64,000 nt of DNA from Melieria omissa (taxonomy: Eukaryota > Arthropoda > Insecta > Diptera > Ulidiidae): NCBI GenBank assembly GCA_963971225.1, contig OZ020269.1, positions 39,577,264-39,641,263 on the forward strand, written 5' to 3'. Under the pieces are notes generated by a model. That model was not told where the DNA came from. It made no database searches and saw nothing but the letters and a program-made list of their open reading frames with translations. The position numbers and the translations under genes are program-made. Below, piece by piece: positions 19,806-31,202 of this stretch. Each line of letters starts with the position of its first letter. Position 1 is the first letter of the stretch.

Positions 19806-20683
19806 CAGAATAAGTTTGCGTACAAAACTAATAAAGGGAATTTCCAGTTATGCTTTTTATTTTTTTGGCGAATTTGTATTCCATTGATCAGTAAACGGAC
19901 TTGTAAATTATTTGGAACCGTATAAGTGCTTGAATTTTTATAGAAAGCAATAGAATCCAACAGAAAAAAATTGGAATGGATAATCTTACTTACACTTTCC
20001 AAAATTAACAAAAAATTTCATGAAATTAGGGAAAGTTTTGGGAAAGCACATTCGTCATTTCAAAAAGCCATCTTAAATCTCGAAAAAAACCAGAAAATCT
20101 TGCTTCGTTACTACGATCTGGCCATTTTCTTAATCTACCCGAGCAAGAGTATTATATAGTTTGCGATCAGTGCACCATAATTTAAGGCTAGGTGCATCCA
20201 ATATCTTCAGAAATGTACAGACATATTTTATAAAACCCAGTAGCAGCGACTTTATAAGAAAAGTCCTGAAAAAACATATTTTCCCTACATAACAGCATGT
20301 AAGAAGCCCATATTTAGCTTACTTACAAGGAGCACAGAATTGCTTTCGTAAAAGAGCCCATCAAAGAGTCTAGAAAAACGGATTTCCGGGACGATATGTT
20401 GTTATCTATAGAAAGTGGGACGATTCATTATTCTCTGATAATGGTTTCGCATATTTGGCATTAAAAGGCATCAACTAATTGAAGAGGATCGTGTTAATAA
20501 CAAAAATCTGAAATTAACAGTGAAGCATAGCATATGTGGGGATCTGATATGGGGCTGCATGTCAGGAAAAGGAAAAGGAGTTATCAGGCTGTCTTTTTTA
20601 TTCAGAAATGCCTCCGGGGGCCAAGGTTTCAAAACTTTTGATAAGGTTCCAGCTTTCTTTTCAACCTTAGAGCGCAATGCATA
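19806..20683 (+). pseudogene. Second copy of the Tc1-like relic
   Basis: Copy of 16133-17010 by tandem duplication, with the same stops and frame shifts. Confidence 0.65.
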
Positions 20684-20765
20684 CGATGCGAAACTATGTT
20701 TGCGTAGTCATTGCCCGACCAGATCGGCGCATTTGCGGCAATCGTGGGACCTTAGCTTTACTCTA

Positions 20766-20900
20766 AAGTACGAGCCTAAATATGCCTGTGAAAGCATTCA
20801 AGCATAGCACAGGACAGAGTTCCTCATCGTTACAGTGCGAGCCTAAATATGCCTGTGAAAGCATTCAAGCATAGCACAGTGACAGAGTTCCTCATGTTAC
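20766..20900 (-). repeat. Second copy of the LTR-tail-like fragment
   Basis: Copy of 17093-17227 by tandem duplication. Confidence 0.4.
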
Positions 20901-20922
20901 AGTATGTTTATATTTATATATA

Positions 20923-21643
20923 CAGTTGCGGTCAAAATAATAACATAGTAGTACGCGTACAACGAAAAGAAAATTAAGAAAAAATAATCTGCTTTTCTTT
21001 ACAAATATTTACTTTGTATTTTTTTTAACAAGTTATATGTGTTAATGCAATCATAAAACAAAACTTAAGAATTAAACTCAGTTTGGTTTGATTTCCATTA
21101 AATGCGCCAAAAGCTCCAAATTATGGACGGTCAAAAAAATAGTAGTTCGCTTTACTTTTATAAAAATTAAGCAAAAATTGTGTTTCATTTTAAAAGATTT
21201 AGTGGTTAAATAGTAATAACGTAATTTTTCTTCAAATTAATATTTAGTTGCGTGACTGTTGTTCGCTATTACTGCAGCACAGAGCCGATGCATTGAATTA
21301 ACCAAATTTTCATATCTTTCTCTAGGGGCGTGGTCTACTGCTTCTCAAAGTTATTATTATTTAAAGAATTATTGTGAGCAACTGCTCTCTTCAGGTCACA
21401 CCACAAATTTTTAATTGTATTGAAGTCTGGTGATTGTGCGAGCCATTCCATAACCCTAATCCTGCTCTTGCGAAGCCCCTTTCGTGCGACCTTGCTTGTA
21501 TGCTTTAGGTTATAATCCTGTTGGAAGACCCAAAGCATTGGCGTTTTTTCACGGACATACGGAAGCACGATTTCCTGCAAGATTCGTACACATCGATCCA
21601 TCGTTTTCTTGACCAAATAAATAGCGCCACCTCCATAAAACGT
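20923..21643 (-). pseudogene. Second copy of the minus-strand Tc1 relic
   Basis: Copy of 17250-17970 by tandem duplication; the frame at 21335-21616 has the same Glu-to-Lys change. Confidence 0.75.
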
Positions 21644-21669
21644 AAGACATACATTTATTAATTTAGGGA

Positions 21670-22775
21670 GAGAATGCAGACCAATCCATTACATTAACAT
21701 TTTTCGCGGCAAGCCAGTCCTTTACGCATCTAGTGTGAATGGCAGCGTTATCATGCTGGAAAATCGTGCGTTCTCCCGCGAATATTTCGTCAAAATTTAG
21801 AAATTCAATTTCTAACATTTCCATGTAGTTCTGTGAATTTTGGCGCTACTTCCAATATGTTTAGATTGATAGCGCTATGAGCCGAGATTGCTGCCCACAC
21901 CATGACTGAGTCCACTGCTGAATGACGCCGCGACAGAAATCGTTCAGATTTTCGCAAATCGTGAAAATAGTGTTGGAAGCCAACGGGTCCGTCCAAATTA
22001 AAATTCTTTTCGTCGGAAAAGACAATTGACTTCCACTCTTGCTGCCAACTGAGATGGGCTCGTGCGAACTCTAAGCGTGCCGTTTTGTGACGTTGCAATA
22101 AATGTGGTTTTATCTGCAGCCTTTTGCGTTTGATGTGAGGACACTGCTTAATTACTCTGCGGACAGTGCGGACACTAGCTATCGTCCCGGTTACACGGTA
22201 TGTGACCCGCAGACGCGGAGAAATTGGACGCTTCCCGAAGAATTGCTCTTCTCTCTCTAAGAGAAGTTGCTGTTGCGGTGCGACCTTTGCGGTTTTTGCC
22301 ATAAGTTGAGGGTGTTTTAAGGAAATGGTTAACTACCCATGGATTGCGACCGATTCTGCGAGCGATTTCGCGGTTACTCATGTTTTCTTCTTTAAACGCC
22401 AACATTTGTCCCCTTTCCATTTCTGTTAAGGTTTTACCGCGGCCCATTGCTTCTGTCGTCTGTAAATTTCGCAAAAGTGATATGCCTAATACTTTCAATT
22501 CGATTTTTGAAACCGATTTACACTAAACCTACCTTCTAACACTTGTTACAGGTCTAAAACTGCAATGAGGGTAATCAAGTATCCCACTTGCAGTTCTAAG
22601 AAAATCGTCAAAACAATATTTATTCACGCGATGTAAACATTTTGTGAAGTTTTGTGCACGTAAAATATGTAATGGAATGAAAAACAATCACTGACATTTA
22701 AAAATGTGTTATAGTGATTATAACAAAAAAGTTAGCGAACAAAGTAAAGTGAGGGTAATCAAGTGTCCCGCAGTG
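21670..22775 (-). pseudogene. Tc1-like transposon, 5' part, truncated
   Basis: In minus sense the element starts at 22775 with CACTGCGGGACACTTGATTA, next to TA. A near-copy (GAGGGTAATCAAGTATCCCAC in plus sense) sits about 190 bases further in, resembling the paired transposase-binding sites of Tc1 elements. Two overlapping frames encode the transposase: 22498-22175 has the paired helix-turn-helix region (MSNREIARRIGRNPWVVNHF), and 22302-21805 has IVFSDEKNFNLDGP with the first catalytic Asp and SVMVWAAIS. They are separated by a frameshift near 22250. Further on, FQHDNAAIHT gives the second Asp, and the sequence breaks off at WSAFSP, before the Glu. The first duplication unit holds only its last ~80 bases (17995-18073). 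Confidence 0.85.
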
Positions 22776-23069
22776 TATTTATATGAGACAACGAAATAGC
22801 TAATGTAGCCATATTGCGGCACGTTTACAGCGTTGGTCGAAACCGAAGATAATTATTAAAAGAAAACTTGTTTTTTAAATAATACATATCGTCAATTTGG
22901 TTAATACAAATATATTGTTCAACAGATGGTGAACAGGAGCGAGGTGCTGGCGCAGAGTAAGCTGATGCGGAAGTGTTCTTGAAGGGATGGCAATTAACTT
23001 TTGTTTTGTAAGTTTTATGGAAAATTTAAAAAATAAGATTTTTTATGTTTATTTTAAAAACCCTTTAAT

Positions 23070-24165
23070 ACGAGGGTTGCCTTTTATATTTTTTCAAAAA
23101 GGATGAAAGTGCACTTTGTTATCATCAAAAATGGTTTTATTGTTTTTCAAAGTATTCTCCTTGAAGATTTATACACTTTTGCATGCGCTCAAACCAATTG
23201 TCGAAGCACTTTTTCCACTCCGATTGAGACACCTCCAAAACATCGTTTTTGAATGCTTCAGCAGCATCTTCTGGCGATGAAAATCGTTGACCATGCAATT
23301 TTTTATGTGCGGGAATAAAAATAAGTCATTGGGTACTAGGTCAGAGCTATATGGCGGATGATCCATTAAATCGATGCTTTGTTCGATCAAATAGGCGGTT
23401 GTTTGAGCCGTTGCGTGAGAACGCGCATTGTCCTGGTGAAGAATGATTCGGCGTCGGCGGTTGTTTTTCCGTATTTCATTGAACACTTCTGTCAAACAAA
23501 TTGTTGTGTACCACTCAGAGTTGACCGTTCTACGTTGCTCTAACGGCACAGTAGCCACATGACCAGTTTTGCGGGAGAAACAGGCGACAATTTTCTTCGA
23601 TGTGCTGTGTGCCCGAACAAATTTTGTTGGATTTAGCTCGTCTTGGAAGACCCACACGGTCGATTGCTGTTTTGTTTCGGGCTCATACGCATATATCCAT
23701 GAATCGTCACCTGTCACGATCTTATAAACGTCTTTCGACGTACCGTGGTCGAATTTTTCCATCATTTCTTTCCACCAATCGACACAAGCCTTTTTTGAAC
23801 GATTGCCAAATTATGCGGTATCCAACGAGAACAAATCTTTCTGACAGCTAAATGCTCATAATACAATATCGACTGCTCGGCCGTCGAACCAAGGATGCCT
23901 TTATCTCACGGTAGGTCACATGACGATCTTTCATTATCAATTCACGCACAGCATCGATGGTTTCTGGCACAATGACGGATTTCGGACGACCTTCAGGAAA
24001 TTCGTCCTGGAACGAACAGCGACCACGATTGAATTCGTTAAACTAGTTATAAATTGTTTTGAGGGTTGGTGCTCCATCACCAAATGTGGTATGAAGGCGA
24101 TCGAAGCACTGTTGTTGAGATAATTCACTTCAGAAATCGTAAAAAAATATTGCTCAAAAATGTTC
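23070..24165 (-). pseudogene. Mariner (DD34D) transposon relic
   Basis: Terminus TACGAGGGTTGCCTTTTATA near 23071 (plus sense). The minus frame at 23765-23169 encodes the C-terminal two thirds: VTGDDSWIYAYEPETKQQS with the first Asp, LHQDNARSHATAQTT with the second, and YSSDLVPNDLFLF with the third, 34 residues from the second. The N-terminal third (24160-23770) is recognisable in pieces, broken by shifts and stops. The second terminus was not identified. Inactive, but better preserved than the other mariner relics here. Confidence 0.85.
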
Positions 24166-24188
24166 ACGAGTTAAATGATTTAACTTAA

Positions 24189-26104
24189 CCGTAGTCCTAC
24201 GAAAAAAAAAAAACTCAATAATCCCACGTTAGTGTAGTTTTTTACACTATGGGTGTTTTGAGTAACTAATGTACTTAATTTAATTTTTTATTTAGTTTAG
24301 TTTAGTTTAAGTTATTTTTATTTTAGTTTGCATGAATAAAATTTAATCAAACTTAAAAGTATTTCTTTTTATAAAAAAAATTTACATCAATAAAATGCAC
24401 TTCATGCAAACGGTCCGAGTGTGATGTGCCTTGCAAATGGTTTTATTGCATAGGCAGCAAGCAAATTCTTTAATGCAAAGAAAATACTTGTCTCTTTTTT
24501 CGATTTGCTCTGGGATTGATTTTAGTTCTGGCTACTGGTTAGAAATACCGCTCAATACGAATGACGATCAGCTCTTTTTTCCGCACGGTTTAGCCAATTC
24601 TATACCAAGATTGCGTAGGAAAACTACTAAACGTAAACTACCTGATCGGTGCAGTATTTTCCAGGCCGAGGTATAGGCCATAAACCAGGCTGCACGCATG
24701 ATCGGAGGACTGGACGTGCCTCCTTACCTGATCATCGGTGTAGACATCCTGGCGGCAATCGAGGCACTAGCCTCTCACACTCACCCTCACTCATTCACTC
24801 ACACTATCAGATTGAAGACAGTAATGGAATATCGTTAGTCTCTGTATAGTATCAGGGGCCACAACATCACACTCTGCTGGGTGCCTGGCCACAAAGGCAT
24901 TCCTGGCAACGAAAGAGTGGATAAACTGGCTTGGAAAGGATCGGAGCTTACGGATGCGAGCATGGTGACAGGGATCTACACGCCACTTCAAGACTTCTAC
25001 ACTGATCTTGAAAGGAAGACAATCCGGCGCACCAATGAGTCTTCGGCCTGACTGCAGGATCTCACGCGCGCTGTGGCCGAAACTGGACCAAAAGGGAACT
25101 CTGCAACGCTTACGGTTTAGCAAAGCAGCACTTCGTATTGTCACGGGGGTCTTAATAAGGCACTGCGCCATCGGCATTTTTGCGGAAAGACTCGGTCTGC
25201 CACATCGAGATTACTGTCGCAGCTGCGAAGATGAGGAGGAAATTGAATCCGTGCAGCACCTCCTCTGCGAATGCCCTGCGCTTCACAGCATACGCCACCG
25301 GCATCTAGGGGGCAGAGTGCTGGGCGATTTGGGCTTGGTTTGTACCACGCCACCGGAGGATATTGCAAGATTCATGCGACGCTCAGGTTAGTTTCAGCCA
25401 GCACAGAATACAGGATGACAGGGGCTTGTCACTCTCTCATCGGCCATCACAATGGGCTTTCGGGGCTTCCAGTGTACTTGCCGAGAACCAGCAAGCTCTC
25501 TGATTTATCTAACCTAATCTTGCGTAGAAAAAGGCGAAGGATCAGCATTTGTAAAACTAGAACCGGATACAATATCATTTGCATCGGCACTGAACTCATT
25601 GCTGCTCTCATCTGAACTTTCACAGTAAGTTTCAGGTTCGAAATTGTCATCAGTTCCATCACTTAAGAAGTCATATTCCCTTTCTGTAATTCCCTCCGGC
25701 CATTTCATATATCAACTCTGTACAACCGTTTACGTTCAAACAAAACAAAAACAAACAAAAAATAGTAAAAATATTCAAATATTTTTAACGAAGGAGATAA
25801 CGATTATTTCAAATAATTTAAAAACTAACAGTAGCCATTGCTATAAATCGAGAATTTCTATAAACTCATGGCTTACTATGGAAAAAGGTACTTGGTGTAG
25901 AAAACTACACTTACCCTCTCAAATGGAAGTTCATATGTTAACCGGAAATGTTAATGATTTAAAAAACGAAATCATATGATCGTAGTATGTTTTGATGATT
26001 TAGGAAAAGTCACGAAAGCTCAACTTCATATCTTGTACAGTTCTTGAGAAATTTAAGAAAGCAAATTTAAAAATGTAGTTTTCAACAATTCCGTAGGACT
26101 ACGG
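24189..26104 (-). mobile_element. Internally deleted piggyBac element with LINE insertion
   Basis: The ends CCGTAGTCCTACG at 24189 and its inverse at 26092-26104 are each bordered by TTAA (24185-24188, 26105-26108): piggyBac-type ends. In minus sense a frame from ATG at 25708 begins MKWPEGITEREYDFLSDGTD and continues with a Ser/Asp/Glu-rich stretch, as piggyBac transposases do. Near 24650-24400 is the other end of the protein: FLRNLGIELAKP, then a Cys-rich zinc domain including CIKEFACCLCNKTICKAH. The catalytic core between them is missing. A LINE fragment (24623-25519) interrupts what remains; without it the element is about 1.0 kb. A second inverted pair (TAGTGTAGTTTTTTACACTA near 24231 and GTGTAGAAAACTACAC near 25893) lies inside. 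Confidence 0.85.
24623..25519 (+). pseudogene. 5'-truncated LINE fragment, RNase H domain and tail
   Basis: Encodes in plus sense, with stops and shifts, the RNase H end of an I/LOA-type LINE polyprotein: IFQAEV, then NQAARMIGG, ITLCWVPGHKGIPGNERVDK (the HxGxxGNExAD block), and downstream a Cys/His knuckle-like CRSCEDEEEIESVQHLLCECP in the 25008-25391 frame. The 3' end is ATTTATCTAACCTAAT. TTGCGTAG at 24611-24618 and 25520-25527 is a partial target duplication, so the copy entered the piggyBac relic. RT is absent through 5' truncation. Confidence 0.8.
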
Positions 26105-26255
26105 TTAAATCAATTCTTTGACTGAGATGGATTTTTCAAGTCAGTGTAATCAAAACAAATAGCGCTTGAACATCAAAACATTCTAAGCACGTTTATGGTA
26201 AAAAATGACAAGCTTTTCAATGGTAATCTCATATTTTTTGAAAACTTACTATACC

Positions 26256-26647
26256 TTGAAGTGTTCGAGAGGAAGGTACTTCGCAAAATCTTCGGCCCTG
26301 TTCGTGTTGATGACGACTATCGTATACGAACCAATAACGAGCTGTATGAGCTGTATAAGGACATGGACGTAGCGCAGCGAATAAACATCCAGCGGCTACG
26401 CTGGCTCAGTCATGTCTGCCACATGGACGACGAAGCTCCGGCGAAAAAGGTGTTGGATGCGATGGTTGGAGGTCGACGGCGAAGAGGGAGGCCGTGTCTC
26501 CGGTGGAAGGACCAAGTTGAAGAGGCCCTGTCATCTCTTGGTGTTACCAACTGGAGAAGGCGCGCGCAAAGCAGAGGCGCCTGGAGAGAAGTTTTGCGGC
26601 AGGCCGTAACCCGATAACGGGTTGTTATGGCCAGTTAAGTAAGAAAG
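26256..26647 (+). mobile_element. 5'-truncated RTE LINE copy
   Basis: Nearly identical to the last ~390 bp of the full-length RTE (29665-30055), ending GGTTGTTATGGCCAGTTAAG plus a short purine-rich tail. The 10-bp TTACTATACC at 26246-26255 and 26648-26657 is its target-site duplication. It keeps the frame of the RTE C-terminus (VLRKIFGPVRV, RLRWLSHVCHMDDE). Typical dead-on-arrival insertion. Confidence 0.93.
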
Positions 26648-26873
26648 TTACTATACCATACCTATTGAAAAAATATAAGAGGCAGCCTACGTAACAATTA
26701 TTATTGGTTTTTTCATATTATCCACAAATAATTTTTTTTTTAAATTTTTATTTAGTTGTCCCACAGTTGTCATATAGATGTCCACTCTCATACGATGAAA
26801 ACGGCACAAAAATTTCAAGCTCTGAATTACAGCTTTTTTCCGCAAAGCTATTTTAGGCACACAGCTGCATCTG
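26648..26873. other. Spacer between the two RTE copies
   Basis: AT-rich DNA with no recognised feature beyond the target-duplication copies at each end. Confidence 0.4.
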
Positions 26874-27063
26874 GAAGGAAGGGAGCGGACATACAAGGTA
26901 AAGTTTCTGATTGCGTTCAACTTGGCTTACGCCAGAACGATCCTTGTCCCTGTCCAATCCAAGCTGATGCACAGCCTCCGCGCGGCCCTTCTGGATAGCT
27001 ATTTGGCACCCGCTGAATAGTGAACTAATGTGTGCAGCGAGTCCAATCCCCAGGACTTAAAAT

Positions 27064-27860
27064 TTGGGTTGTGCGCAGGGTTTAGTGCCCGCCACGGAGA
27101 ATCACCTACCAATGAAAGCCAAAAAGCAAGCCTCGGAAGGAGCCCACAATGTTGACGACCACAGCAAACGATTTAAGGACCACGATTTGAGGATATGCAC
27201 CTGGAATGTCCGGGCCCTCTATAGGGAAGGTGCCTCTATCCAACTGGCGGAAGCCCTCACAAAGTGTAAGGCTGACATCACCGCCATCCAGGAAATGCGA
27301 TGGACAGGACAAGGTTGCTCCAAGCGAGCAGACTGCGACATCTACTACAGCTGCCATGCGGAGAAGCGCGAATTTGGCTGCGGATTTGTGGTCAGTAAGA
27401 GACTTCGCCACCACGTCTCTCGGTTCACTCCGGTGAACGAACGACTGGCTTCGATCCGCATCAAGGCTAAATACTTTAGCATCAGCCTAATTTGCGCGCA
27501 CGCCCCGACCGAAGAGAAGGACGATGCGACCAAGGATGCCTTCTATGCGAAGCTCGAGGACGTATACGACGGGTGCCCGGCCCATGACGTCAAAATCGTC
27601 CTCGGGGACTTCAATGCAAAGGTCGGGCGAGAAGGAATATTTGGTCCCACTGTCGGGCAGTTCAGCCTCCATACGACCACTACAAACAACGGACTGAGGC
27701 TGATCGATTTCGCCGCGGCACGAAACATGGTAGTTAGTACCACCAGATTCCAGCACCTCGATATCCACAAGGCGACCTGGTTATCCCCCGATCAATCAAC
27801 CCGCAACCAGATTGATCACATTGTGATTGATGGAAGGCATGCTGCTAGAATTCTCGACTC
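27064..27860 (+). pseudogene. RTE endonuclease domain
   Basis: AP-endonuclease-like nuclease that nicks the target for reverse transcription. Motifs in order: ICTWNVRALY (Asn), AIQEMRWTGQG (Glu), RLASIRIKAKYFSISLICAH (the SxxIxxH region), VLGDFNAKVG (Asp and Asn), and NQIDHIVIDG. The start at 27064 is uncertain; MKAKKQASEGAHNVDDHSKR at 27112 may be the real N-terminus. The final SDH motif (DHYLVAAK) is reached only in another frame: a CTCGACTCGACTCGG run at about 27855-27868 looks like a small duplication that shifted the frame. The open frame then runs on in the wrong phase to 27978. Confidence 0.88.
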
Positions 27861-30032
27861 GACTCGGACCATTACCTTGTTGCAGCCAAGGTACGCATGC
27901 GTCTTTGCGCAGCGAAGACCGCACAACCTAGTTTGCGAAGAAAGCTGGACATCAGTAAGCTGCGATCACAAGGGATAGCCGAAGCCTACTCCGCTCAACT
28001 CTCCAACCAGCTCGGTCGCTCCCCCTCTCCACCTGATGACATCGGCGGATTATGGGTCCTTGGTTTTCGACGCCCACCACCAAACAACCAATGGTACAAT
28101 GAAGAGTGTCGCGCAGCCACTGCAGCGAAGAATGCTGCCTACAAGAAGACCCTGCAGTCGGCTGCCACGCGAGCCGTGACAGAAAAATACCGGGTGGAGA
28201 GGAAGAAAGAGAGGTGCCTTTTTAGACGCACGAAACGGGAGCAAAAAAGGCGCGAGCGTGAGGAAATCGAGGAGTGCAGGAGCAGGAATGACGCCCGAAA
28301 ATTCTTCCAAAAAGTTAAGCGTCTCACGAAAGGATTTAAGCCCGGGGCATCTTCTTGCAGAGACGAAAACGGGGATCTGGATACGGATGCGCAGGGTGTG
28401 CTGAGGTTGTGGAAGGAGCACTTCACCAAGCTGCTCGCAGGCGACGAAGGGAACAATACCGCCAGTGGTGAAGATGTCCAGATGGCACCAACCGACGACG
28501 ACGGTGTGGATGTGCCACCGCCCAGCCATGACGAGGTCCGGGTCGCTATCCAGCGACTCAAGAACAATAAAGCTGCAGGACCGGATGGGCTACCAGCTGA
28601 ATTGTTCAAGGCCGGCGGCGGTAAGCTGATTGGGTGCATGCCTCAGCTCATTTGCAAAATATGGCTGGAGGAACGAATGCCCAACGATTGATACCTCAGT
28701 GCCCTTTGTCCTGTGCTGAAGAAAGACGACCCAACAATATGCGCCAACTACAGGGGAATAAGCCTACTTCCCATTGCATACAAGGTCCTGACGAGCGTAC
28801 TATGTGAAAGATTAAAGCCACTCGCCAAGGCGCTGATTGGACCTTATCAGTGCGGCTTTAGACCTGGTAAGTCCACCATCGATCAGATATTCACTTTACG
28901 CCAAATCCTGGAGAAGACCCATGAGAATCAAATCGATACACACCATCTCTTCATCGATGACAAGGCAGCATTCGATAGCCCGATAAGGGATCGCCTATAT
29001 GCCGCATTGTCTGAACTGGGTATCCCTGCAAAGCTCGCTAGACTTTGCAGAGCGACGTTGAGCAATACGCGCAGCTCCGTCAAGGTTGGAAGTGACCTCT
29101 CCGACCCCTTTGATACCGTTAGAGGTTTCAGACAGGGTGATCCTTTGTCCTGCGACCTCTTTAACTTCACCATGGAGAGTGTTCTGCGCAAGGCCGGTGT
29201 ACATCGTAATGGCACAATTTTCAACAAAAGTGTCCAGCTCCTTGCCTACGCTGATGACATTGATGTCATCGGACGTAACAAGCGAGATATCACCGCTGCC
29301 TTTGCGGCTATCGAAAGAGAATCTGCCAAAATGGGTCTGGTGGTAAATGAGGGCAAGACGAAGTATATGCTGTCTACATGCAGGGACTCGCAGCGGCTAG
29401 GGTCTCACGTCGAGGCCGACAGGTATACTTTTGAAGTTGTCTAGGAATTCGTCTACCTTGGCACCGCCATCAACAGCAACAATGATGTCAGTCTGGAGAT
29501 AAAGCGAAGGATAACTCTTGCCAACAGGTGCTACTACGGTCTCGGTAGGCAATTGAAAAGTAGAGACCTCTCTCGACCGACAAACCTTGCACTCTATAGG
29601 ACGCTCATCTTGCCCGTGCTCCTCTATGGCGCTGAAGCATGGACAATGACACGAAACGACATAGCGGCCCTTGGAGTGTTCGAGAGGAAGGTACTTCGCA
29701 AAATCTTCGGCCCTGTTCGTGTTGGTGACGACTTTCGTATACGAACCAATAACGAGCTGTATGAGCTGTATAAGGACATGGACGTAGCGCAGCGAATAAA
29801 CATCCAGCGGCTACGCTGGCTCGGTCATGTCTGCCGCATGGACGACGAAGCTCCGGCGAAAAAGGTGTTCGATGCGATGGTTGGAGGTCGACGGCGAAGA
29901 GGGAGGCCGTGTCTCCGGTGGAAGGACCAAGTTGAAGAGGCCCTGTCATCTCTTGGTGTTACCAACTGGAGAAGGCGCGCGCAAAGCAGAGGCGCCTGGA
30001 GAGAAGTTTTGCGGCAGGCCGTAACCCGATAA
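27861..30032 (+). pseudogene. RTE reverse transcriptase and C-terminal region
   Basis: One continuous frame in phase 3 interrupted by TGA at 28689 and TAG at 29442. It begins with the end of the endonuclease (DHYLVAAKVRMR), then a basic linker, then RT: GISLLPIAYKVL, CGFRPGKSTIDQIFTLRQ, LFIDDKAAFDS (first Asp), GFRQGDPLSCDLFN and LLAYADDIDVIG (YADD catalytic pair). The C-terminal part has LILPVLLYGAEAW, VLRKIFGPVRV and RLRWLGHVCRMDDEAPAKKV, typical of RTE proteins. Only two stops and one frameshift over ~1,000 codons make this a fairly recent loss. Function in life: target-primed reverse transcription. Confidence 0.9.
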
Positions 30033-30117
30033 CGGGTTGTTATGGCCAGTTAAGGAAATAAGTAAGCTGCATCTGCCCATCCAGAACTTTTGTCGGATTG
30101 AATTAATTTTGAATTTA

Positions 30118-31202
30118 CCCAGCGAACAATTTGCATTTGGAATAAACCCAGCGAACAATAAGACAAACGCGTTTGGAAACAAATTGCTTGTAAACAAGTT
30201 AGCAAACGTTTTGCAAACTTATAAATCGTAAATGTTTTCCAAACTTATTTTCAATGAATTAATAAACATTTTCTAAACTTACATGCGCAAGTGTTTTCCA
30301 AATTTATTCCAATTTTTCCCAATGTTTTAATAGGCAAACACATTTGGAAACAATTTGCTTCCAAGCTTACAAATCGCAAACGTTTTCCAAACTTTTTGCA
30401 AACCTTTACTCGAGTAACGGTAATTTGATCAATTTTGAAAAGAATTACATCAAGGCATGCGATGCGTTTGGAGGTTTCAAAATTCAAACGAAAATTGTAA
30501 GTTCATTGATTTTTAAATGAAATTTCTCGTTTGTTGTCGTGCGTTTCGAGTGTGAGGACTTCAGCTCAATCAGAGTATGCAAGTATACAAGTACAGTAAT
30601 TTGTAAAATAATTTACAACTATTTATTAATAACAGTTTTCCTTTATAGATGCAGCCAGTGCTAAACTTATTGACGAGGACGTTTAAGTTCGTGTCACTAA
30701 AGCTTTTTTCCAATTTGATAAAAATAGACAGAAACACAAAGCAATCAAAAGTCTTATAATAAAATTAACTGAAAAATTTAGGAACTTTTTTAATTGCTAC
30801 ACCGCGAACAATTTGCATTTGGAATAAATTCACTGCAAGCTTACACACGCAAGCATTTTATTTGAAATAAGCCTGCGAAATGTTTGAAAAATGTTTGGAT
30901 CTAGTTTTAAGGCAAACGGAATTGCTCCTCATTGACAAGCTCATTCCAAATGTGATGCAAGCTTGGTGCAAATGTCTAATACGTTTATTATAAGCTTAAA
31001 CGTTTACAAAATGTTTGGATTAGGTTTGTCTAAAACGTTTGCATTAAGTTTGTAGAAATAAGTTTTTCTGCAAGGGTCAATTCCGTTTGCCTAACAATTG
31101 GATCCAAACATTTTTCATACATTTCGCAAGCTTATTCCAAATAAAATGCTTGCGTGTGTAAGCTTGCAGTAAGTTTATTCCAAATGCAAATTGTTCGCTG
31201 GG
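30118..31202. mobile_element. Foldback element with long inverted arms
   Basis: Both ends read CCCAGCGAACAATTTGCATT inward. An inner block at about 30803-30921 (from CGAACAATTTGCATTTGG to AAGGCAAACGG) recurs inverted at 31085-31202 over roughly 115 bp, so the right part could form a large hairpin with a ~160-bp loop. The left part is filled with repeats of GCAAACGTTTTNCAAACTT. No coding capacity. Terminal duplication not resolved. Confidence 0.65.

Larger units (their letters stand above)
18107..20758. repeat. Second copy of the 14434-17085 inverted-repeat unit
   Basis: Copy produced by the 3,673-bp tandem duplication; arms and nested relics as in the first. Confidence 0.6.
18074..21746. repeat. 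Tandem duplication, second unit (3,673 bp)
   Basis: Direct copy of 14401-18073. Unlike the first unit, its right border continues into the unbroken flank: GGCAGCGTTATCATGCTGG runs on into the Tc1 transposase at 21747 onwards, whereas in the first unit GGCAGCG is followed by the T run of the MITE end. The junction therefore shares only TT. Confidence 0.95.
26874..30064 (+). mobile_element. Full-length RTE-clade LINE, inactivated
   Basis: Bounded by an 11-bp target duplication, AGCTGCATCTG, at 26863-26873 and 30065-30075, giving a 3,191-bp element. It encodes an AP-type endonuclease and a reverse transcriptase with no separate ORF1 or RNase H, as RTE elements do. The 3' end is CCAGTTAAGGAAATAAGTA, without a long poly(A). 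Three lesions are visible: a frameshift near 27860 and stops at 28689-28691 and 29442-29444. Closely related fragments occur at 26256-26647, 4339-4505 and 5490-5830. Confidence 0.93.

Noticed and set aside
28050..28639. Minus-strand ORFs of 159 and 166 residues
   Set aside because: Shadows of the RTE coding frame on the other strand.
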